This document shows positions 60,181-64,000 of a stretch of 64,000 nucleotides of DNA, one piece after another. The DNA is from Mucilaginibacter sabulilitoris (lineage in GTDB: Bacteria > Bacteroidota > Bacteroidia > Sphingobacteriales > Sphingobacteriaceae). The notes beneath the pieces were generated by a model. The model saw only the letters and a list, made by a program, of their open reading frames with translations. It was not told where the DNA came from and searched no databases. The DNA is taken from positions 434,001 through 498,000 of the forward strand of contig NZ_CP139558.1 of NCBI RefSeq assembly GCF_034262375.1, given 5' to 3'. Position 1 is the first letter of the stretch; every line of letters starts with the position of its first letter. Position numbers and translations under genes: made by a program.

Positions 60181-63100
60181 ATGAAAAAAAATGCTTACCG
60201 CGCAGGTAACAGGCGGTTGCAATACTTTTTAATAATATTTCTGATAACCAATTACATACTGATAATCATATCGTCGGGTCCGGCTTTTTCAAAAAGCCTG
60301 TCCGATAATAAAACGGAACCTCCAATATCCATTACCGGCCGTGTAACCGATTCAAAAGGCGGTCCGTTGCCGGGCGTTAGTGTGAAAGTAAAAGGCGCTC
60401 AAATTGGCGTTATTACTGACCCTGACGGAAAGTTTACCATTAAGGTCCCCGACACTAATGCCGTATTGGTATTCTCATTTATAGGGTTTGTTTCAACAGA
60501 GGTGCCGGTTGGCGACCGCGTAAACATCAGCGTTGTACTCAAGGAGTCGGCTACCGACTTAAATGAGGTAATTGTAACGGGTTATGGCCAGTCGGCAACC
60601 AAACGCGATTTAACCGGGGCGATATCAACCATCACCGCAAAACAAATTGAAGAGCGGCATCCCATAAACCTGATAGATGCGCTGCAATCGCAGGCATCGG
60701 GCGTACTGGTTACCAATGATTCGGGCGAACCCGGCGCTACAGGTTCTATCCAGATACGGGGAGGATCTACATTTTCATCTGCGGGTAACGCGCCCCTGTT
60801 TGTAATTGATGGCATTTTAAGTCAAAATGCCGATAACGTAAATCCTAACGATATACAGTCTATCGAAGTATTAAAAGATGCAGCGTCTGCCGCTATCTAT
60901 GGTTCACAGGCTGCCAATGGCGTTATATTAATTACCACCAAACGCGGACAGATTGGCAAACCACTCATTAACGCGCAATATGCACGAATTTTTGGAGAAA
61001 TGGCATACAAGCTGCAACAGCCAAACTCCAAAGATTTACGTGTTGAACGAAATCTGTACAATGGCAACAGCCCGGATAAACCCACTACAACAAACGATTC
61101 GCTTAATGTGGTTTTTAATTCTGATAACGATAACCAGGATGTTATTACCCAACTGGCTAAAAGAGATATTCTTGATTTTGGAGTTAGCGGCGGCGAAAAA
61201 AGCATTCAATACTATTCAAGCCTCCGGTATATCAATGACCAGGGCTTAATAGTTAACAGTTATTCTAAAACATTACAGGCCCGTTTTAACCTCGATTACC
61301 AGGTATCGCCGCGGTTTAAATACAGCAACCGCCTGTCATTTGGTTATAACACCAACAACAATATTAACGAAGGTAATACCATAAACCAGGCATTTCAGCG
61401 GCCGTCAAATTTAGCTTTGTACTATCCGGATGGTACTTTAACCGGTTATATCAGCGGGCGCCGCAATCAGTTAACAGTTGCACTATTGGAAATTAATGTT
61501 ACCGATACTTATACCGGCGACCTGTTTAACCAGATTGATTATACCATTAGCAAAGACCTTAAGCTAACCAATAACTTTGATTTTGGTCTGTCGTCGCCTC
61601 ACAATGTTTTTTTCGATCCTAAGCTGCTGAGCAGCGCCACCCCAACTGTAAATTCCGGAAAAGAAAGTTTCGCCGTTAATACTAACTGGGCCTATCAGGG
61701 TTTTTTAAATTATAATAAAACGCTGGGCCAGGATCATTCCATATCAGTTGTAGCCGGGGTAAGTGCCGAAAAAACAAATAATAACAGTTTTAAAATAGCT
61801 GGCTCTAACTATGCTAATGAAAGTATATATACTTCAAACGTTGCTGGTACCATCGATTTAACTAATACCGGTACCAATGCAGGATCAACCAGTCGCGAAT
61901 CACTGTATGCGCGTGCAATCTATAATTATAAAAGCCGCTATATATTAAGTGCGGTTTATCGCAGGGATGGATCATCAAAATTTGGTTCATCAAATCAGTA
62001 CGGTAATTTTTATGGTTCATCTGCCGCCTGGCGATTTTCAGACGAATCATTCATGGCCTGGAGCAAGGGTTTTTTGGGCGATGCAAAGCTGAGGCTAAAT
62101 TATGGCGAAGTGGGGAATGACCGTATACCGGCCAACTCCAACCTGCTCATCTATACTTTTGGATCTTCTTTTTACAATGCTATCAATGGCGTGGTTTTGA
62201 GTAACCAGTTTGGCAATACACAATTAAAATGGGAAAGCAATATTCAAAAAGGTATCGGCCTTGATCTGCAGTTTTTTAATTCCCGCTTAAATATTACTGC
62301 TGATTATTATCAAAAGATCACGAAAAACTTGCTTTATCAGCGCAATATCCCGGTTGAAACCGGCTTTACCAATGTATATGTAAATGTTGGCGATATCACC
62401 AATAAGGGGTATGAATTCTCTGTAAACGCCACACCCATTGCAAGCAAAAAATTCAGCTGGAATATTTCTGCCAATATGTCTATCGAACGCAATCAGATCA
62501 AAAGCCTGTATAATCACCAGCCGTTTCTGGCTACATCGGGCGGGGCCACCTACCAGATTCAGGAGGGCGGAAAGATTGGTGATTTTTATGGATATAAAGG
62601 ATTGGGCGTTTACCAGTACGATGCATCAAATGCTTACGATGGTAACTGGAACAGGTTAACTCCTGTAGGGGTTTCGGCAGATGGTAAAACCGCCTCAGGT
62701 TATACCTTAAATGGCCAAAATTATGCAGGAACCGTACATCACATGTATGCCGGAGGCGCCTTATTGCTGGGAGGAGATATGATATTTGATAATGTTCAGA
62801 AAGATAGTGTAATAGATGCCAACGACCGGCAAATTATAGGTAACGCGCAGCCTTCATTTTATGGTGCTATCATTAATACACTTAATTATAAACAGTTTAG
62901 TTTATCATTTACGTTTAATACCGTTTGGGGTGGCGAAGCCTATAATAGTCCAAGACAAACATTAAATAACCTGGCCACATCCGGTATTGTTGCCGATAAT
63001 AATACCACTTACAATTCCTGGAAAAATCAGGGCGATATTACCGATATACCCTACATGGGCCGCCGAAACTCTATCGCTAACTTTCCGGGAACGCAGACCC

Positions 63101-63354
63101 GCTTTCTGGAAAACACCTCGTTTATAAGGTTAAGTTATGCCAAATTTACCTATAACCTACCAGCCAATATTGCCTCACGTATTAAGCTGAAAAATATCGG
63201 GGCTTATGTGTATGGGGCCAACCTGCTCACCTGGACAAACTACTCCTGGTATGATCCTGAATTTTCTTCAAGCTCGGCATTAACACCGGGCAACGACAAT
63301 GGCCGCTATCCGCGCCGGCGCGAATTTGGGTTTGGACTAAATGTTAATTTTTAA
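60181..63354 (+). CDS. SusC/RagA-family TonB-dependent outer-membrane transporter
   Basis: The 1057-residue protein has a signal-like N-terminus, then a carboxypeptidase-regulatory domain (ISITGRVTDSKGGPLPGVSVKVKG..DPDGKFTIKVPD). The TonB-box/plug region follows: LNEVIVTGYGQSATKRDLTGAIS, GVLVTNDSGEPGATGSIQIRGG, LFVIDGIL and IEVLKDAASAAIYGSQAANGVILITTKRG. A long barrel ends in FGFGLNVNF. It imports a bound oligosaccharide or other nutrient together with the SusD partner encoded 13 bases downstream. The substrate cannot be read from the sequence; no sigma/anti-sigma or glycoside hydrolase genes are in view upstream. Confidence 0.95.
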   Translation: MKKNAYRAGNRRLQYFLIIFLITNYILIIISSGPAFSKSLSDNKTEPPISITGRVTDSKGGPLPGVSVKVKGAQIGVITDPDGKFTIKVPDTNAVLVFSFIGFVSTEVPVGDRVNISVVLKESATDLNEVIVTGYGQSATKRDLTGAISTITAKQIEERHPINLIDALQSQASGVLVTNDSGEPGATGSIQIRGGSTFSSAGNAPLFVIDGILSQNADNVNPNDIQSIEVLKDAASAAIYGSQAANGVILITTKRGQIGKPLINAQYARIFGEMAYKLQQPNSKDLRVERNLYNGNSPDKPTTTNDSLNVVFNSDNDNQDVITQLAKRDILDFGVSGGEKSIQYYSSLRYINDQGLIVNSYSKTLQARFNLDYQVSPRFKYSNRLSFGYNTNNNINEGNTINQAFQRPSNLALYYPDGTLTGYISGRRNQLTVALLEINVTDTYTGDLFNQIDYTISKDLKLTNNFDFGLSSPHNVFFDPKLLSSATPTVNSGKESFAVNTNWAYQGFLNYNKTLGQDHSISVVAGVSAEKTNNNSFKIAGSNYANESIYTSNVAGTIDLTNTGTNAGSTSRESLYARAIYNYKSRYILSAVYRRDGSSKFGSSNQYGNFYGSSAAWRFSDESFMAWSKGFLGDAKLRLNYGEVGNDRIPANSNLLIYTFGSSFYNAINGVVLSNQFGNTQLKWESNIQKGIGLDLQFFNSRLNITADYYQKITKNLLYQRNIPVETGFTNVYVNVGDITNKGYEFSVNATPIASKKFSWNISANMSIERNQIKSLYNHQPFLATSGGATYQIQEGGKIGDFYGYKGLGVYQYDASNAYDGNWNRLTPVGVSADGKTASGYTLNGQNYAGTVHHMYAGGALLLGGDMIFDNVQKDSVIDANDRQIIGNAQPSFYGAIINTLNYKQFSLSFTFNTVWGGEAYNSPRQTLNNLATSGIVADNNTTYNSWKNQGDITDIPYMGRRNSIANFPGTQTRFLENTSFIRLSYAKFTYNLPANIASRIKLKNIGAYVYGANLLTWTNYSWYDPEFSSSSALTPGNDNGRYPRRREFGFGLNVNF

Positions 63355-63367
63355 AATGAATGTACTC

Positions 63368-64000
63368 ATGAAAAAAATATTATGTATTACTTTTTTGATG
63401 CTTTCCATATCGCTGTTTAGCTGTAAAAAGTTATTGGATCAGCCTCCTAAAAGTCAATTGGCAGCCAGTGAATTCTGGAAAACATCTGATGATGCAAAGG
63501 CCGGTATAGCCGGCATCTATGACGGTATCCAGGATATGTTTAGCAGCCAGTATATTTATTGGGGCGACGGCCGGACAGATAATTTTACTTATCACCCTAC
63601 CTATAATGACGCGCTGCCACTGGCCTTAAATGTTTTAACGCCTACTACCAATGGGTCCGACTGGACATTGATATATGCCACTATAGGCAGGGCAAACTTT
63701 GCCATCAAATATATCCCTTTGATAGAGGGCATCGACCCGGTTTTATCAAAGGACTTGCAGGCGCAGGCCCTGGGGATAAGGGCATACTGTTATTTCTGGC
63801 TCATCAGGCTCTGGGGTAATGTACCGGTGTGGACCGAGCCCTATGAAGATTTGACCACAGACCCCTACAAAGCGGTAACACCGGCAGCAGATGTAGTGAA
63901 AAATGTGATCCTGCCCGATCTTTTAAAAGCCTATGACCTGTCTGACCATACCGCCGCTGTGGTTTGGAATTTAAATTCGGGTGGTATTGCTGCCATGCTA
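63368..64000 (+). CDS. SusD/RagB-family lipoprotein (partial, runs off window)
   Basis: From ATG 63368 (an in-frame ATG at 63356 is also possible) the frame is open to the window end, 211 residues. It begins with a lipoprotein signal (MKKILCITFLMLSISLFSC) and the usual SusD start KKLLDQPPKSQLAASEFWKTSDDAKAGIAGIYDG. The TPR-type motif ALGIRAYCYFWLIRLWGNVPVWTEP is highly typical. It is the surface-exposed ligand-binding partner of the upstream SusC and is co-transcribed with it. Confidence 0.95.
   Translation, partial: MKKILCITFLMLSISLFSCKKLLDQPPKSQLAASEFWKTSDDAKAGIAGIYDGIQDMFSSQYIYWGDGRTDNFTYHPTYNDALPLALNVLTPTTNGSDWTLIYATIGRANFAIKYIPLIEGIDPVLSKDLQAQALGIRAYCYFWLIRLWGNVPVWTEPYEDLTTDPYKAVTPAADVVKNVILPDLLKAYDLSDHTAAVVWNLNSGGIAAML

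Overview
The window looks like chromosome from a Bacteroidota member, most likely a Sphingobacteriaceae genus such as Mucilaginibacter or Pedobacter. This rests on gldH, a SusC/SusD pair, DUF3078/DUF4175/DUF2141/DUF4397 proteins, many lipoproteins, LytTR/LytS-type two-component genes, TTTG..TAnnTTTG promoters and weak Shine-Dalgarno use. Genus and species are inference; no rRNA is present.

Region 1 (1-34395) is mostly conserved core genome: an M1 peptidase (partial), ffh, two glucosaminidase-type muramidases, an O-methyltransferase, ruvX, a holB-ricT-gldH operon, rmuC, thiL, divergent nadA/nadB, tRNA-Gly(CCC), a gamma-carbonic-anhydrase-like protein, mnmG, an ABC-F ATPase, a pirin, an mlaEFD-type lipid transport operon, a glutathione peroxidase, ybeY, an RsbW-like ATPase and a giant DUF4175 protein. 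Its intergenic gaps are packed with REP-like palindromes, one pair of which brackets a small GIY-YIG nuclease gene. Three near-perfect parS sites at about 76-bp spacing lie just upstream of mnmG. About 6 kb away the nadA-nadB gap is AT-rich and carries tandem DnaA-box-like 9-mers, so this may be the origin-proximal part of the chromosome.

Region 2 (about 34.7-51.7 kb) is an accessory island anchored on tRNA-Pro(GGG). A broken 5' half of the tRNA stands at its left edge and the intact gene at its right edge, each followed by a decayed integrase N-terminus. Inside is a polymorphic-toxin locus under one strong promoter: a GNVGIG-repeat surface protein, a large SpvB/Rhs-like protein split by a G9 tract (possible phase switch), and a DUF6443/RHS toxin with its presumed immunity gene. 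Further on come a divergent XRE regulator and a mobile-element ATPase, a truncated tyrosine recombinase, and an orphan RHS C-terminal cassette with its own immunity gene. Two divergent ~600-bp noncoding repeats flank the RHS modules, and a predicted ~74-nt small RNA with its own promoter and terminator follows the orphan cassette.

Region 3 (51.7-58.2 kb) is a second accessory block ending in a degenerate copy of the tRNA-Pro 3' end. It holds an outer-membrane barrel protein, a LytTR regulator and histidine kinase, DUF2141 and DUF4397 proteins, DinB and a lipocalin-like protein. Three promoters here share a 13-17-bp element placed 43-44 bp upstream of a -7 box, which makes a compact candidate regulon for the LytTR regulator. 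Region 4 (58.2-64 kb) carries a RibD-like reductase, a SnoaL-like protein and the start of a SusC/SusD glycan- or nutrient-uptake locus that runs off the window.
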